NCBI GenBank assembly: GCA_022842065.1
Contig: JALHQH010000050.1
Span: forward strand, 26,475-90,474
Length of the DNA: 64,000 nucleotides
Direction of reading: 5' to 3'
DNA from: Caldilineaceae bacterium
Lineage (GTDB): Bacteria; Chloroflexota; Anaerolineae; Caldilineales; Caldilineaceae
Positions 17,060-26,377 of this stretch are shown here, piece after piece. The number at the start of each line of letters is the position of its first letter. The first letter of the stretch is position 1. Below the pieces are notes generated by a model. The model was not told where the DNA came from. It did no database searches and saw only the letters and a program-made list of their open reading frames with translations. Made by a program: the position numbers and the translations under genes.

Positions 17060-17730
17060 GTCAGCTCTCCAGCGTAGATCAAACAAAAGCTACCCGCCGC
17101 CCGGCTGAGACCCCGTTGGCCATCGCGCTGCGCCCTGATCTGGCGGCGATTGCCGATCTGATTCCCGTCCAGTCCAAGGTGCTCGACCTCGGTTGTGGCA
17201 ACGGCGAATTGCTGGAGTATCTGATCAAGGCACGCGGGGTAAAGGGGCGTGGCATCGAACTGAGTGAGCAAGGGGTGCTCGCCTGTGTCCGTCGTGGCCT
17301 GAGCGTGCGCCAGGGCAATCTTAACGAAGGGCTGGCTGACTACCCGGATCAGAGTTTTGACTATGTCGTGCTGAGCCAGACCTTACCCTTCTTGAGTGAT
17401 GCCAACCGCATTGTGCAGGAGATGTTACGGGTGGGGCGTTATGGGGTGGTCAGCTTTCCCAACTGGGGTTATTGGCGCTGCCGGCTCCAGTTGCTGTTGC
17501 GCGGTCGGATGCCCGAAGCACCCGGTCTGCCCCAGCCCTGGTACGAGGCCCCGCGTTGGCAAGCCTTTACGATCACCGACTTCGCCCGTTTCTGCAACAT
17601 CGCCAACGTCCACATCTGCCAGGAACTCTATCTGGCCCATGGCCGGCGGATCGAAGTGCGTAAGGCGAAAAATTGGCTAGCGACGACCGCGGTCTTTGCG
17701 CTGGAAGTGAGCGAAGGCCAAAAATCGTAG
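17056..17730 (+). CDS. metW: Methionine biosynthesis protein MetW
   Basis: 224 residues with a class I SAM-methyltransferase-like fold: motif I VLDLGCGNGELLEYL (residues about 43-57), FDYVVLSQTLPFL, and the MetW-typical MLRVGRYGVVSFPNWGYWRC and LPQPWYEAPRWQAFT. In other bacteria MetW acts with MetX as partner in homoserine acetylation. Overlaps metX by ATGA. Its last codons (EGQKS-stop) are embedded in the left arm of the following terminator hairpin. Confidence 0.94.
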   Translation: MSQLSSVDQTKATRRPAETPLAIALRPDLAAIADLIPVQSKVLDLGCGNGELLEYLIKARGVKGRGIELSEQGVLACVRRGLSVRQGNLNEGLADYPDQSFDYVVLSQTLPFLSDANRIVQEMLRVGRYGVVSFPNWGYWRCRLQLLLRGRMPEAPGLPQPWYEAPRWQAFTITDFARFCNIANVHICQELYLAHGRRIEVRKAKNWLATTAVFALEVSEGQKS

Positions 17731-17767
17731 GTCAGCGCCTCCGGCGTGACACCTACGATTTTTGGCC
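17716..17767 (+). terminator. Long hairpin ending the met operon
   Basis: Perfect 17-bp arms 17716-17732 and 17751-17767 with an 18-base loop; the left arm is inside metW. The right arm ends TTTTTGGCC. The sequence is not followed by a long T-run, so it could be a transcript-stabilising hairpin instead. Confidence 0.55.
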
Positions 17768-17795
17768 TTCTTTGCGAAAGGAATTAACCTACCTG

Positions 17796-18380
17796 ATGAA
17801 AAAAATTCAGACCCAAGGCGTCCACCATCTCACTTTTGTGGGCGCTGACCGCCAGACTTCGATCGATTTCTGGGAAGGGGTGTTGGGCATGCCCTTTATT
17901 TTTGAGCAGCCTAACCTTGATGTGCCCGAAGAGAGCCATCTCTACTTTGATCCGGGTGATGGGCGGCTGATCACGGTCTTTACTAATGAACGCCGTCAGC
18001 CCGACCCTACCCCCAACCCCGAAGGGATTGGCAATCTTCACCATATTGCTTTTATTGTCTCGCTGGCGACCTACAAACAGGTTACCACCCGTTTGGATGA
18101 ACGGGGGATCCACCACAGCGGCGAAGTTGACCGCGGCTTTATGTGGTCGATCTACTTCCGCGACCCCCTGGGCCAGCTCTACGAACTCGCCTGCTACAAA
18201 TTTGTTCCCCCGCCCGGCGTTAGCGAATCAACAGTGCTGTTGGAAGCACACAAGATCCGCGTTGCCCGCGGTGCCTACAACATCGCCGACGAACATCTCG
18301 CCGACGCCCTGGAACTGCTGACCCAACGCACGATGCAGACCCTCTCCACCGACCGCAGTCCAAAAGATCCGTATGCGTGA
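17796..18380 (+). CDS. VOC-superfamily (glyoxalase/dioxygenase-like) protein
   Basis: 194 residues from ATG 17796. Two betaalphabetabetabeta units of the vicinal-oxygen-chelate fold: VHHLTFVGADRQTSIDFW (first metal His), then LYFDPGDGRLITVF, IGNLHHIAFIV (second His), and YFRDPLGQLYELACY with the terminal Glu ligand. This pattern resembles ring-cleaving dioxygenases or glyoxalase-like enzymes of the LinE/PcpA group, but the substrate is unknown. AAAGGA lies 13 bases upstream, slightly far. The C-terminal 45 residues (EHLADALELLTQRT) are helical and extra to the fold. Confidence 0.75.
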   Translation: MKKIQTQGVHHLTFVGADRQTSIDFWEGVLGMPFIFEQPNLDVPEESHLYFDPGDGRLITVFTNERRQPDPTPNPEGIGNLHHIAFIVSLATYKQVTTRLDERGIHHSGEVDRGFMWSIYFRDPLGQLYELACYKFVPPPGVSESTVLLEAHKIRVARGAYNIADEHLADALELLTQRTMQTLSTDRSPKDPYA

Positions 18381-18460
18381 AACGTGCTGCGTGATTCGTA
18401 AACCTAGCCGTGCGCCAAATGAGCACGAATCACGTTTCACGAATCACGTTTCACGAATCA
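18379..18460. repeat. ACGTTTCAC/ACGAATCAC repeat cluster
   Basis: Tandem 15-bp words (CACGAATCACGTTT) at 18424-18460, with an inverted counterpart GTGAAACGTG..GTGATTCGT at 18379-18400, so a hairpin can form. Segment 18432-18454 is 21/23 identical to 45834-45856 upstream of gyrA, showing a dispersed repeat. Confidence 0.65.
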
Positions 18461-18490
18461 CTTAATCACTTATTATTCCCTTGCAATCCC

Positions 18491-19294
18491 ATGTCTATGA
18501 CCATCGATCACGATAACCTTTCTGAATATACCAACCCTCACCTGTATGACGCTGAGAATCGCTGGGGGCCAGATGATGACTTTTACTTGGCGTTGGCCAA
18601 ACGGGTAGGGGGGCCGGTGCTTGATCTGGCTTGCGGCACTGGGCGTTTGACTCGTGCCCTGGCCCAAGCCGGCCTGACCGTCACCGGGGTTGACCTGAGC
18701 GCGCCCATGTTGGCTCGCGCTCGTGAACTGGCGGGTGAATTGCCGATCACCTGGGTGGCGGGCGACTGTCGTACCCTGCAACTGGGACAGCGCTTTCGCC
18801 TAGTATTGATGACCAGCCACGCCTTCCAACATATGCTCACCAGCGCGGATCAGGATCGGCTGCTGGCCACGGTCTATGCCCACCTCGAAGTGGGTGGTAT
18901 CTTTGCCTTTGAGACGCGCCACCCCAATAGCGCAGAGTGGGAAGACAGTGATTGGGTACGTTGGCGCGCCTATCCACTCCCCACTGCACCTGCTCCCTCT
19001 GAAACTGCCACTGGCACGATTGGTGGGCAGCAGGTGGAAGTCTGGATGGCCGCCATCTATGATCAGCCCAACGCGCTTGAACATTGGCATTTTCGCCGTA
19101 TTGTCAAAACCGGCGAACAGGCCGCCGAACCACTTCACTCTCAAATCACCCTACGGTATACCGATGTCGAGCCGCTCAACCAGCGGCTGGTTGCGCACGG
19201 TTTTACTGTGCTAGAACAGTACGGTAACTGGATGCGCCATTTAGTTGATGGTGATAGCCCGGAGATTATTACGGTTTGTCAACGCAAAGTATAG
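18491..19294 (+). CDS. Class I SAM-dependent methyltransferase
   Basis: 267 residues. Motif I VLDLACGTGRLTRALAQAG (about residues 44-62), acidic VTGVDLS, and a later FRLVLMTSHAFQHMLT fit the methyltransferase type 11/25 group. Starts at ATG 18491 or 18497; an upstream in-frame ATG at 18410 would read through the repeat cluster and is rejected. No strong ribosome site. The glycosyltransferase downstream overlaps its 3' end by 19 bases, so the two are co-transcribed. Substrate not predictable. Confidence 0.8.
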   Translation: MSMTIDHDNLSEYTNPHLYDAENRWGPDDDFYLALAKRVGGPVLDLACGTGRLTRALAQAGLTVTGVDLSAPMLARARELAGELPITWVAGDCRTLQLGQRFRLVLMTSHAFQHMLTSADQDRLLATVYAHLEVGGIFAFETRHPNSAEWEDSDWVRWRAYPLPTAPAPSETATGTIGGQQVEVWMAAIYDQPNALEHWHFRRIVKTGEQAAEPLHSQITLRYTDVEPLNQRLVAHGFTVLEQYGNWMRHLVDGDSPEIITVCQRKV

Positions 19295-20031
19295 CCGCCG
19301 TCATCATTACCAAAAACGAAGCGACTCACATCACCGACTGTATTGCCGCCCTGCAACCTTGGGTTGATCAAGTGGTAGTCTGGGATTCGTATAGTGATGA
19401 TGACACGGTTGCGCTGGCGCAGGCCGCCGGTGCAACCGTCCACCAACGCGCCTTTGACAACTTTGCCGCACAGCGGCAAGCGGCGCTGGATGGCGTCGCC
19501 GCTGAATGGATTCTCTTTGTCGATGCAGATGAGCGGGTAACGCCGGCGTTGGGGCAAGAAGTCCGGCGGGTGATCGCGCAAGGGGAGGGGAACGGTTATT
19601 GGATTCCCCGGCGCAATTTTATTGTGGGTGATGAAATCCGCCACGGTGGTTACTCCCCGGATTATCAACTACGGCTGCTGCGGCGGTCAGTAGCGCACTA
19701 CGATCTCACACGGGCAGTGCATGAAACGGTCGATGTGGGTGGGGCAGAAGGGTGGCTGCAAGCCCCCTTTATTCACTACAATTATGCTGATTGGGGGCAA
19801 TTTCACCGCAAGCAGCGCGTCTATGCTAGTTACGAAGCGCAAATCCTGGCCGGGCGGGGGATTCGCCCCCGGCCCCACAATTTCATCCTTCAACCGTTGC
19901 GCGAGGGGTGGCGACGTTTTGTGACCTTACAGGGGTGGCGCGATGGCTGGCCAGGGTTGCGGCTGGCGCTGTTGCTCGCCTGGTATTATGGGTTTGTGCC
20001 CTATTGGTGCTTGTGGCGGGCGGGGCGTTGA
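19276..20031 (+). CDS. Family 2 glycosyltransferase (WaaE/LgtF-like)
   Basis: 251 residues. GT-A fold: AAVIITKNEATHITDCIAAL at the start, VVWDSYSDDDTVALA, and the metal-binding DADER in ILFVDADERVTP. GYSPDYQLRLLRR and RAVHETVDV match WaaE/KdtX-type transferases that decorate lipid-linked saccharides. Start is TTG 19276, overlapping the previous gene; GGAG lies about 11 bases upstream. It has a short hydrophobic C-terminus (LALLLAWYYGFVPYW) that may touch the membrane. Confidence 0.85.
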   Translation: MSTQSIAAVIITKNEATHITDCIAALQPWVDQVVVWDSYSDDDTVALAQAAGATVHQRAFDNFAAQRQAALDGVAAEWILFVDADERVTPALGQEVRRVIAQGEGNGYWIPRRNFIVGDEIRHGGYSPDYQLRLLRRSVAHYDLTRAVHETVDVGGAEGWLQAPFIHYNYADWGQFHRKQRVYASYEAQILAGRGIRPRPHNFILQPLREGWRRFVTLQGWRDGWPGLRLALLLAWYYGFVPYWCLWRAGR

Positions 20032-20055
20032 ATGAAGGAAGTTAAAAAATAATTA

Positions 20056-20110
20056 AGCGTAGGCTGAGCTTGTCGAAGCCGGAGCGGCTTCGACAAGCTC
20101 AGCCTACGCT
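20056..20110. terminator. Perfect 25-bp hairpin
   Basis: Arms 20056-20080 and 20086-20110 match perfectly with loop GGAGC. The core GGCTTCGACAAGCTCAGCC is a word often met as an intergenic repeat in environmental genomes (recollection, not searched). Lies between convergent genes. Confidence 0.65.
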
Positions 20111-20151
20111 CAATGACCAAATTAATCGCTTATTTCTATCCACCCACGCTA

Positions 20152-21909
20152 TTACGCCCCTGGCGGTGCCAACGGCAATGTAAAGTAGAAGCGACTACCT
20201 TCACCCAATTGGCTCTCGACGCCAACCTTGCCGCCCAAGCGCTCGACGATCCGCCGTACGATGGACAAGCCCAAGCCGTGGCCGGTCTGATAATCGCCCG
20301 CCGTCAGACGTGAGAGGGGGGCAAAGAGCTTTTCTGGTTTGTCAGTGCTAAAACCAGCCCCATTGTCTTTAACCCAGAAGCGGGCCATGTGATTATCCAG
20401 CAAATCATAGCCCAATTCGAGCACGGGTGGGCGACCACCATACTTTAACCCATTGGTTAAGTAGTTATACCAGACCTCTTCCAACCACGGTCCATAGCCA
20501 TACGCGGTGGGCCAACTCTCAGGCAAGCGCAACTCGCCTTCGTATTCCTTCAACATGTATTCGATCCGCTTAAGATTTTCGCCGACAATAAAGCCCATGT
20601 CAATTTCGTCGACTTCGATCTCCTTAGTACCGCGCACCACGGCCAACAAGAGCAACGCTTCGATGATACTACCCATCTTTTTGCCGTGCTCAATGATAAT
20701 GTTGAGATATTGCTGCACTTCATCCGGGGGGAGGATTTGGTAGGTGTCGCGCAACATATCGGCAAAACCGACGACCAGAGTCAGTGGATTTTTCAGATCG
20801 TGGGCAACGGTATGGGCGTAGGCATCCAACTCTTCGTTGCGCGCTTGTAACTCATCGCGCTTCTGTTGTAGATCTTCGAGTAGGCGGGCATTCTCAATCG
20901 CGATCGCGGCTGAGGCGGCCAAGGTCTCGGCCAATACGGTGTCGCTTTCGGAAAAGTCGCCATTGCGTTTATTAACCAGCTCTAATACGCCGATCACCTG
21001 GCTGCCTGCTTGTAAGGGCACCGCCAGCAACGATTGGGTGTCATAACCGGTGCTCTCGTCAACTTCGGCGGTAAAGCGTTCATCGGTTTTGACATTACCG
21101 GCCTGGACGCTTTTGCCATTTTGCGCGACCCAGCCGGCGATCCCTTTGCCTGCCTTCAGCCGCATAATGGTGCCGGGTGTAATATTCTGCCCATGTGAGT
21201 GAATACCGACACAAACCAATGATTCGTGGGCTGCATCATCCCAAAGCCAGACTGAACTGCCTTCTGTATTGACCAATTCGCTAATGGTGCGCACTAACTG
21301 GTCGATCACCTCGCGGAAATTGAGGGTGGAGCTGAGTAACTGGGCCACTTTGTTCAGCAGTAATAATTTGCGATTGGTCTCGCGCAATTCCTCCAGCGAT
21401 TGATCGCGTTCGCGTTCCAGCCGCCTTTTTTCCAGCGTTTGGCGTACCACCGCCGGGAGCAGATTGATGTATTCGTTGTGCAGCCCTTTGACCACATAAT
21501 CGTTGGCCCCTAGCTTCATCGCTTCGACCGCGGTTTTTGTGTCATTCTGGGCCGTGATCATAATAATCGGCGGCGACGAGCGACGGTGGGCCAGCGATTG
21601 CAAGATGTCGAGACCACTGCGATCTGGCACATTCTGATCAAGGGCGACCAGATCATAGCTGTTGCGTTCCAACATTGCCATGCCTTCCGCCCCACTCTTG
21701 GCCAGATCGACAATATAGCCTTCTTGTTGCAGCTTGATTTGAAAAAGGCGCGCGGCCGTATGGTTATCTTCTACGTAGAGAATCCGCTGCGTCTCGTGCA
21801 TGGCGGTCTCAACACTTTTGACTGCCGATTCAATTGGCTCGCCGCTGGTTTCGGTAAAGCGCGGCGCGGCCGACACTGTCGCTAAACTATCCCAATTACT
21901 TTCTGTCAT
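20152..21909 (-). CDS. Hybrid REC-GAF-histidine kinase
   Basis: 585 residues, no membrane segment, so a cytoplasmic sensor. Receiver domain about 42-160 with phospho-acceptor D91 (VALDQNVPDRSG) and late Lys in YVVKG. Helical linker with ERERDQSLEELRETNRK, then GAF (about 195-345: INTEGSSVWLW-type start, AVPLQAGSQVIGVLELVNK). HisKA: H370 in AHTVAHDLKNPL. ATPase: N box VWYNYLTNGLKYG, G1 VKDNGAGF, G2 GHGLGLSIVRRIVERLGG. The ATG overlaps the sbcC stop (ATGA), so it is coupled to sbcDC. The REC-first layout suggests it receives phosphate or dimerisation input from another kinase. Lone REC and Hpt genes at 40-41 kb are possible partners (inferred). Confidence 0.9.
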   Translation of the reverse strand: MTESNWDSLATVSAAPRFTETSGEPIESAVKSVETAMHETQRILYVEDNHTAARLFQIKLQQEGYIVDLAKSGAEGMAMLERNSYDLVALDQNVPDRSGLDILQSLAHRRSSPPIIMITAQNDTKTAVEAMKLGANDYVVKGLHNEYINLLPAVVRQTLEKRRLERERDQSLEELRETNRKLLLLNKVAQLLSSTLNFREVIDQLVRTISELVNTEGSSVWLWDDAAHESLVCVGIHSHGQNITPGTIMRLKAGKGIAGWVAQNGKSVQAGNVKTDERFTAEVDESTGYDTQSLLAVPLQAGSQVIGVLELVNKRNGDFSESDTVLAETLAASAAIAIENARLLEDLQQKRDELQARNEELDAYAHTVAHDLKNPLTLVVGFADMLRDTYQILPPDEVQQYLNIIIEHGKKMGSIIEALLLLAVVRGTKEIEVDEIDMGFIVGENLKRIEYMLKEYEGELRLPESWPTAYGYGPWLEEVWYNYLTNGLKYGGRPPVLELGYDLLDNHMARFWVKDNGAGFSTDKPEKLFAPLSRLTAGDYQTGHGLGLSIVRRIVERLGGKVGVESQLGEGSRFYFTLPLAPPGA

Positions 21910-24620
21910 GGTTGCAGAACCACACTCGCCCCATTAACTCGCGCAATGCGAATGATATTTTGCGTTGCCTGCTCAAAGGTATCATCATGGCTAATCACAA
22001 AGAGCTGGCGGAAGCCTTTGACATCCAAAATTTGGCGGGCCAGGGCATCGCGGCGCGTCTCATCCAGGTTTGTCGTCGGCTCATCGAAGAATGCTACATC
22101 AATATTACTCATTTCGCGCAATAGTGCCAAACGAACAGCTAACGCTGCGCTCATTTGTTCCCCACCCGAAAGCTGGGCAAATTGGCGCTCGCGCCCATCG
22201 ACCTCCAAGGTAACCCCATAATCTTCCCCCCAGCGCAGATGGCGGGTGAAATCCTGCATCAGGTCGCTAAAGATCTGGGCTGCACCATCGCTGATCTGTT
22301 TGATCAGCGCTTTGGTAATATAAGGGCCAGCTTGGCGTAAGAGATTGCGCAACGCTTCCAAGACAGCAGCCTGCTTAACCAGCGTCTCGCGCTGCGTCTG
22401 TAAGGCGACCAGCTGTTGTTGTTGCTGCCGCAGTTGGGCCAGCTCCTGCTCTTCGCGCGTCTGCTCTTGTTGGAGGAGGGCAAGTTGGGTTTGTAAGCTG
22501 CCCAAGCGGCTGCGCAACGTCTGTTCCTCGGCCAACAACTGTTGGTGACGGACGTTGTCAAATTGCGCTTCGGCGGCAGCCAGCGCGGCTTGGGCTGTGG
22601 TGACGGCTGTCGTCGCGGCGATCAGTGTCGCCTGGGTGTGGCTAACCTCAAGCTGGCGCTCGGGCAGCCGCTCGGCCAGTTGTTGATGGCGCAGGACCAG
22701 TTGATAGGCTGCTGCCGTTTGGGCCAGCACTGTCGCCACCTGTTCGCGCGCGCCATCCAAGCTGCTAAACTGCGCCAATGCACTTTGGAGCGTCGTCAAC
22801 TCGCTTTCGCTCTGTTGCAAGGCGGTCAATTGTTGTTGCTGTTGTGCCTCCAGCGTGGCGCGGCGACCAGCCGTCGCGGCGGCAACCGCGCGCTGCTGCC
22901 GTGGATCACCAAGTGCTTGCAGTTGGGTGCGCAAGGTGGTAACCGTAGCTGGCGCATTCGTTAGCGTCACTACCTCTTGCTGGGCAGCCGCCAAGGCCGC
23001 GCTGGTAGCGGTTAACTCACTTTCCAACTGGTGCGCTTCTTCGGCGCGGGGCATGGCCCGTAGGCGCTGCTCAAGCCCCTTCAGTTGCTCCTGTTGCTGT
23101 TGGAGCAATGCTTCTTGGCTTTTGATCGTCTGCTGCTGATTGCGATAATCATTGCGCAAGGTCGCCAGGCGCTCGTCATTGCGGCGCTGGAGCGCCTCCC
23201 GTTCCTGCGGCGAGAGCGGCTGTTCGCAGACCGGGCACAGGGCAGTGGCCACATTTGCCAACGCCGTACTCTGCTCTTTGCGCGCATCGGCCTCGGCTTT
23301 GTAGCGAGCTAAGGTCTCTTTACACTCATCAATCTGGCCGCGTTGGGTCTCTACCTGCGCTTCCGCCTGGGCGCGCTCGGCGTCGAGGGTCAGTGCCTGG
23401 GCCAGTTGGGCAGTAAGCGTCTGGAGCCGGGCCTGTAACCGGGATTGGGCCGTTTCCTGCTTTTTGACTTCTTTCTGGCTCTCTTCTAAGCGGAGACTCT
23501 GCTGCTCGGCGCTGCGCAGGGCCGTTTCCAAACCTTCCTGCGCGGTGACCTGTGGGGTCAGCGCGGCCACTTGCGCCGTCGCTGTTGCCACCTCTGCCAA
23601 GTCGCGGGCCAAGCCATCCAACTGCGCCTGGGCAACGCTGCGTTCCTTGTCTAGGGTTGCGCGCCGCCGTTCCAGTTTTTGGCGTTCGGCAGCCTGTGCC
23701 TCTAACTGTTGTTGCTCGCTTTGGGCCTGGAGATAAGCTGTATAACCCGCTTGTTGTTGGGCAACCAATTCTGCGGCCGCGGCCGCTTCTTGCTCTGCCT
23801 TGCTGGCATTTTCTGCGGCCACGATCGCGCGTTCACGTTGTTGGATCGCCTGCTGTTCGTGGGTACGGCATTCGACGACCACAGCTTGGTGCGCATCAAG
23901 GGTACTGCGCTCGGCGAGCACCTGGGTTAGATTCTGTTGGACGGTGCGCTGCTCGCTGTCGACGCGCTGCAAGGTCTCGGCGCGCACAGTGAGTGAGCCT
24001 TCTAGGATTGGTAAGCGTTCGAGCCGTCCCACAAAACCGGCCATCTCGACATCAAGTGCCTGTTGCTGTTGTTGCAGGGTGCGCAGTGGTTCTAGCAATT
24101 TGTCAAAGGCTTGTTTATATTCTTCGACCTGTAACAGTGGATCAAAAATGCCCTTGCGTTGGGCCGGGGTGTTAAGGAAGGCGGCGGTAAAGGTGCCCTG
24201 CGGCACGCCGACGGCATCGGTAAAGAGCCGGGCCAGATCGGCGTTTGGCTCGACCCCCATGTGTTGGCGCAGAAAGTGGTGGACATCGTTCTTGCCATCA
24301 CAAACGCGTACCTGTAATTCTGGATCAAAGATGTAATATTGGTTGCTGGCACCACAACGGCGGATGATCTGATAGCTGCGTTCGTCTAGACCACTGACCA
24401 TGGTGACGGTAATCGTTGCCGTCTTCGCCCCTTCGCGCACAAAATCGCTCTGTTTATAGCCATTGGTCAAAAAATCAAAGAGGGTGAAACCAATCGCCTC
24501 TAGAATTGTGCTTTTGCCTGCCCCATTATGGCCAACAATGGCATTGACCCCATCGGTGAATTCAACCCGCCCCTGCTGATAGCTCTTGGTATTTTCCAGA
24601 TCTAAGGCAACAATTCGCAT
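21906..24620 (-). CDS. sbcC: SbcC/Rad50-type DNA repair ATPase
   Basis: 904 residues. N-terminal ABC half with Walker A GHNGAGKSTILEAIGFTLF; two very long Gln/Glu/Arg-rich coiled coils; zinc-hook CPVC at about residue 462-465; C-terminal half with signature LSGGEQMSAALAVRLALL, Walker B VAFFDEPTTNLDE and the H-loop ISHDD. With SbcD it forms the MRN-like nuclease that opens hairpins and processes double-strand ends. Start ATG 24620, 4 bases after the sbcD stop; its own stop overlaps the kinase start. The coiled-coil length is in the usual range. Confidence 0.94.
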   Translation of the reverse strand: MRIVALDLENTKSYQQGRVEFTDGVNAIVGHNGAGKSTILEAIGFTLFDFLTNGYKQSDFVREGAKTATITVTMVSGLDERSYQIIRRCGASNQYYIFDPELQVRVCDGKNDVHHFLRQHMGVEPNADLARLFTDAVGVPQGTFTAAFLNTPAQRKGIFDPLLQVEEYKQAFDKLLEPLRTLQQQQQALDVEMAGFVGRLERLPILEGSLTVRAETLQRVDSEQRTVQQNLTQVLAERSTLDAHQAVVVECRTHEQQAIQQRERAIVAAENASKAEQEAAAAAELVAQQQAGYTAYLQAQSEQQQLEAQAAERQKLERRRATLDKERSVAQAQLDGLARDLAEVATATAQVAALTPQVTAQEGLETALRSAEQQSLRLEESQKEVKKQETAQSRLQARLQTLTAQLAQALTLDAERAQAEAQVETQRGQIDECKETLARYKAEADARKEQSTALANVATALCPVCEQPLSPQEREALQRRNDERLATLRNDYRNQQQTIKSQEALLQQQQEQLKGLEQRLRAMPRAEEAHQLESELTATSAALAAAQQEVVTLTNAPATVTTLRTQLQALGDPRQQRAVAAATAGRRATLEAQQQQQLTALQQSESELTTLQSALAQFSSLDGAREQVATVLAQTAAAYQLVLRHQQLAERLPERQLEVSHTQATLIAATTAVTTAQAALAAAEAQFDNVRHQQLLAEEQTLRSRLGSLQTQLALLQQEQTREEQELAQLRQQQQQLVALQTQRETLVKQAAVLEALRNLLRQAGPYITKALIKQISDGAAQIFSDLMQDFTRHLRWGEDYGVTLEVDGRERQFAQLSGGEQMSAALAVRLALLREMSNIDVAFFDEPTTNLDETRRDALARQILDVKGFRQLFVISHDDTFEQATQNIIRIARVNGASVVLQP

Positions 24621-24624
24621 AAAT

Positions 24625-25941
24625 TTACGCCGCCACCTGACTTAAGTGGGCATCGATCTCAGCCAGGATCGCAGCACTATTGGCTCCGGTCAGTGCCAGT
24701 TCTTTAATTGTAACCGCTACTGTTGCCCATTCGTCACTGTGTGTACGAAAGCGGCTATCTTTTTCGAGCAATTCGGTCAGCACATGGCGTTCCAACTCGG
24801 TGCGATTGAGATTTTCGGCCCCGTCGAGGGCTATATCGCCACTGCGGGTAAAGTTTTTGACGAGCGCAACCAGTGGCTCAAAGCTGGCATGGACGAGCTT
24901 TTCCAGCCGTTCCAGATCCAAGGCACTGCGCTCAAAGGGCAGGACACCGGTCAACTGTAACTCGACTACCGGCCGTTGCCCTGCGGCTAGCCGACTGACG
25001 CCCAGATCGCTGGCTTTGCGGCGTAACAACTCTTCACAGTGATCACAGAGCGCCGTCGGCGAGGTGAGCAAGTCGGTCTTAATCGTTAACCGGTGAAAGG
25101 CGCGCCGGGGGTTGGCATGGAGAATGGCGGTATGTTTTAGGGCTGGGCCATCGTTGCTGGCATCTGCTCCGCCCGTCAAGGGGGCTGCCGTATCGACTTG
25201 GACGAGATAGTAACCGCGTTCTTGCCACTCTGCTTCCATGACCGAGCAAGTCTCTGGACTGCCAGGATTGTAGATCCAGTTATCAAAGCTAAAGGGTTTA
25301 TGCACATGGCCCAGCGCCAGATAATCGACATGCGGTTGTAACACTGCCCATTGGCGATGACTCAGGCCACCACTCTGACCGGCGATGACGCCTTCGACCC
25401 CGGCATGGGCCATAAAGATCGTGTAGTCAATATTTTCTGGGGGCAGTTGGGCTAATGCCGTGGCATAGGCTTCCACGGCCGTTGCCGTGCCGGCCCCAAA
25501 GTAGCGTAGCCCATGTACCCGCACCCCAGGCACCGGATCGAGATAGGCCCCCCGCCGATTTTTATAGGGGGCCACTTGCGCTGCCCCTTCGGCAAAGGTG
25601 GGGCTGAGCAGGATCAGCAGATCGCGTACGGCGAGGAACTCCATCCACCCCACCTGTTCACTAAAGTAGGGGCGCTCGTGGTTGCCTTCGATGGCCAGGC
25701 AGGGAATGCCTTTATTGTGTAACTTGTCGAGCGCCCGCATGGCCTGGTTGAGGGTGAGCGCGTCGATGGCACGTTTCTCAAAGAGATCGCCGGCCAGCAC
25801 CACAAAGGCCACTTGGGCCTCAATCGCGGCGTCGATAATATGGTGAAACGCGCGCCCAAAGTCATTGAAGCGCTCGCGCTGGTTATATTGCCATTTCCCA
25901 AGATGGCAATCGGCAACATGGAGAAAACTAGTTTTGGTCAT
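24625..25941 (-). CDS. sbcD: SbcD/Mre11-type exonuclease subunit
   Basis: 438 residues. Calcineurin-like phosphoesterase motifs in order: LHVADCHLGKW (I), VVLAGDLFEKRAID (II), LAIEGNHERPYF (III), FMAHAGVEG (IV), YLALGHVHKP (V). These bind two Mn ions for nuclease action. The C-terminal 170 residues match the DNA-binding cap/Rad50-contact region. First gene of sbcD-sbcC-kinase on the minus strand; the gene at 26008 starts beyond a 66-bp gap and is probably in the same direction but separate. Confidence 0.93.
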   Translation of the reverse strand: MTKTSFLHVADCHLGKWQYNQRERFNDFGRAFHHIIDAAIEAQVAFVVLAGDLFEKRAIDALTLNQAMRALDKLHNKGIPCLAIEGNHERPYFSEQVGWMEFLAVRDLLILLSPTFAEGAAQVAPYKNRRGAYLDPVPGVRVHGLRYFGAGTATAVEAYATALAQLPPENIDYTIFMAHAGVEGVIAGQSGGLSHRQWAVLQPHVDYLALGHVHKPFSFDNWIYNPGSPETCSVMEAEWQERGYYLVQVDTAAPLTGGADASNDGPALKHTAILHANPRRAFHRLTIKTDLLTSPTALCDHCEELLRRKASDLGVSRLAAGQRPVVELQLTGVLPFERSALDLERLEKLVHASFEPLVALVKNFTRSGDIALDGAENLNRTELERHVLTELLEKDSRFRTHSDEWATVAVTIKELALTGANSAAILAEIDAHLSQVAA

Positions 25942-26007
25942 GAATCAATTCCGGCCCAACCCGGTCAGCAGTTGGGCACTTTATCTCAAGCCGCTTCCAA
26001 TGAAGCG

Positions 26008-26361
26008 CTATTTATCGCTGCTGAGGAAGATGCTGAGGAGCATACTGACGATGCTAATCACAATGCCACCGAGAAACGCAGCCCAAAAGCTCTCTACCTC
26101 TAAACGCCCACCGCTGAGTTGGCCGGTTAACATGAGGAGCAAGGCGTTGACAATGAAGGTGAAGAGGCCCAGCGTGATGACATAGAAAGGGCAGGTAAAA
26201 AAATCGATAACCGGCTTGATCAGCGCGTTGATCAGACCAAAAATTAGGGCCACAAACAGTAGGCCGACCACATCATTGGTTAAGTGAATGCCATCGACAA
26301 ACGATGCTGCGACCCATAAGCCGATTGCATTGATCACCAAACGGATGATTAAGTTTGACAT
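26008..26361 (-). CDS. Phage-holin-4-like (YvlD family) membrane protein
   Basis: 117 residues with four predicted membrane helices: LIIRLVINAIGLWVAASFV, VGLLFVALIFGLINALI, FYVITLGLFTFIVNALLLML and AAFLGGIVISIVSMLLSIF. The INAliKPVl.f.t.P..vlTLGlf..viNa pattern is diagnostic of PF04020 (YvlD). Despite the holin name, chromosomal members are not known to lyse cells. Start ATG 26361 with GAGG upstream. Function unknown. Confidence 0.88.
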   Translation of the reverse strand: MSNLIIRLVINAIGLWVAASFVDGIHLTNDVVGLLFVALIFGLINALIKPVIDFFTCPFYVITLGLFTFIVNALLLMLTGQLSGGRLEVESFWAAFLGGIVISIVSMLLSIFLSSDK

Positions 26362-26377
26362 AGATCCTCAATATAAA

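Noticed and set aside
16238..17086. 282-codon minus-strand frame across metX
   Set aside because: Shadow of metX; no family resemblance and the metX motifs are intact.
22542..24336. Several long frames antisense to sbcC
   Set aside because: They follow from the Gln/Ala-rich coiled-coil codons on the other strand; sbcC itself is complete.
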